Origin: Orenia marismortui DSM 5156
GTDB lineage: Bacteria; Bacillota; Halanaerobiia; Halobacteroidales; Halobacteroidaceae
NCBI RefSeq assembly: GCF_000379025.1
Contig: NZ_KB900619.1
Coordinates: forward strand, 185,371 to 249,370
Length of the DNA: 64,000 nt
Direction: 5' to 3'
Shown here: in pieces, positions 63,517 through 64,000 of the stretch
Layout of the letters: every line of letters starts with the position of its first letter
Position numbering within the stretch: position 1 is the first letter of the stretch
Translations under genes and position numbers: made by a program
Notes under the pieces: generated by a model
What the model was told of the DNA's origin: nothing
Seen by the model: the letters and a program-made list of their open reading frames with translations, nothing else
Database searches by the model: none

Positions 63517-64000
63517 CTACTTAGCAAAAGCATGATCACCAATTATTATCGTCTTTTCTCTAGTTTCTAGCCACCATAAAGTTTTTGCTGTTTTAGGATT
63601 ATAAAAATACAGTGCTCCAAGTGATGGGTCACTTCCCTTTAAAGCCTCTTTAGCAGCCTTAAAAGAGGATTCACTTGGTGTTAAATAAATTTGCTTATCA
63701 TCAACAGAACTAAATTGTCCTTCCTGATGGATTACATCATAAACATTATCGGGAAACTCTAAACTTTTCACTCGGTTAAGAACTACTGCTGCTACAGCAA
63801 CTTGTCCTTTAAAAGGTTCACCTCTTGCTTCTCCATTAACTGCTCTAGCTAGCCATATTAAATCTTCATCACTATAATCACCTATACCATTAAAATCACT
63901 CTCATCTTTATTAAAGAATTTATTTGCTAAATACATCAATAGTAATGATATAGCTAAGCCTTTATATGCATCTTTCTCATCCATCTCTTGTGCATATGCA
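63517..64000 (-). CDS. SleB/CwlJ-type hydrolase, second copy, cut by window edge
   Basis: Identical to the hydrolase at 24041 as far as visible; the signal peptide lies beyond the window. Residues from the end of the signal region to the last codon are present, including WLARAVNGEARGEPFKG. Its presence after ISLre2 copy 2 is the evidence that the repeat extends past the element into chromosomal DNA. Confidence 0.9.
   Translation of the reverse strand, partial: AYAQEMDEKDAYKGLAISLLLMYLANKFFNKDESDFNGIGDYSDEDLIWLARAVNGEARGEPFKGQVAVAAVVLNRVKSLEFPDNVYDVIHQEGQFSSVDDKQIYLTPSESSFKAAKEALKGSDPSLGALYFYNPKTAKTLWWLETREKTIIIGDHAFAK

Overview
The window is AT-rich DNA from an endospore-forming, outer-membrane-bearing (diderm) member of the Firmicutes. 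The genes fit the Halanaerobiales (Halobacteroidaceae, Orenia-like). That placement is an inference from three things: sporulation genes (spmA, spmB, a SpoVK-like AAA ATPase, a SleB/CwlJ-type hydrolase); cell-envelope machinery of the kind that needs an outer membrane (a full type II secretion operon with a secretin, ExbB-ExbD-TonB, an SLH protein); and anaerobe-type enzymes (rubredoxin, encapsulated ferritin, an IspH-S1 fusion). No rRNA, tRNA or CRISPR array was seen.

Layout. Positions 1-1216 hold the C-terminal part of an RHS/YD-repeat protein. Positions 1292-11239 are an eleven-gene type II secretion operon read on the minus strand (gspK-C-E-F-G-H-I-J-L-M-D), closed by an intrinsic terminator. 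Positions 11.4-22.2 kb hold a beta-propeller protein, hfq, a GTPase / UbiA-like / SpoVK-like group, miaA, mutL and mutS. An ISLre2 element (22265-23814) follows. Positions 24.0-29.3 kb are an envelope operon (exbB, exbD, tonB, a cohesin-like protein, an SLH protein, a cell-wall hydrolase). Next come a PHP phosphoesterase, spmA-spmB and ispH-rpsA. Positions 33.9-38.4 kb are accessory DNA (IS30 element, decayed duplicated DNA, a nuclease-fold protein, an orphan metal-type ArsR regulator, a TlpA thioredoxin) lying between ispH and its usual partners plsC-cmk. Then come a sigma factor, the aromatic amino-acid operon hutP-aroH-hisC-aroF-tyrA-aroA (41.5-47.0 kb), a flavodoxin, a phosphodiesterase, a diguanylate cyclase, an IS200/IS605-like non-coding remnant, a NUDIX hydrolase, a frameshifted PPC-domain gene, a ferritin-like gene behind a Fur-box-like site, a second IS30, rubredoxin, corA, small enzymes, an encapsulin/encapsulated-ferritin pair and map. 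The window ends in a second ISLre2 copy followed by an exact repeat of the DNA that follows the first copy.

Most notable points. (1) The leader of the hutP-aro operon has a promoter, then twelve UAG triplets in 105 nt, then an intrinsic terminator, all before a gene for HutP, an RNA-binding antiterminator that recognises UAG triplets. This suggests a HutP-type attenuation system controlling aromatic amino-acid synthesis. (2) The two ISLre2 copies and their right flanks repeat at a constant 39,476-bp offset to the window edge, which points to an IS-bounded tandem amplification or an assembly artefact of that form. (3) A transposase-free IS200/IS605-like element at 51.17-51.62 kb carries strongly structured sequence resembling a transposon-encoded guide RNA.

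Where a ribosome-binding site favours an internal start over the longest reading frame, the internal start is given and explained.
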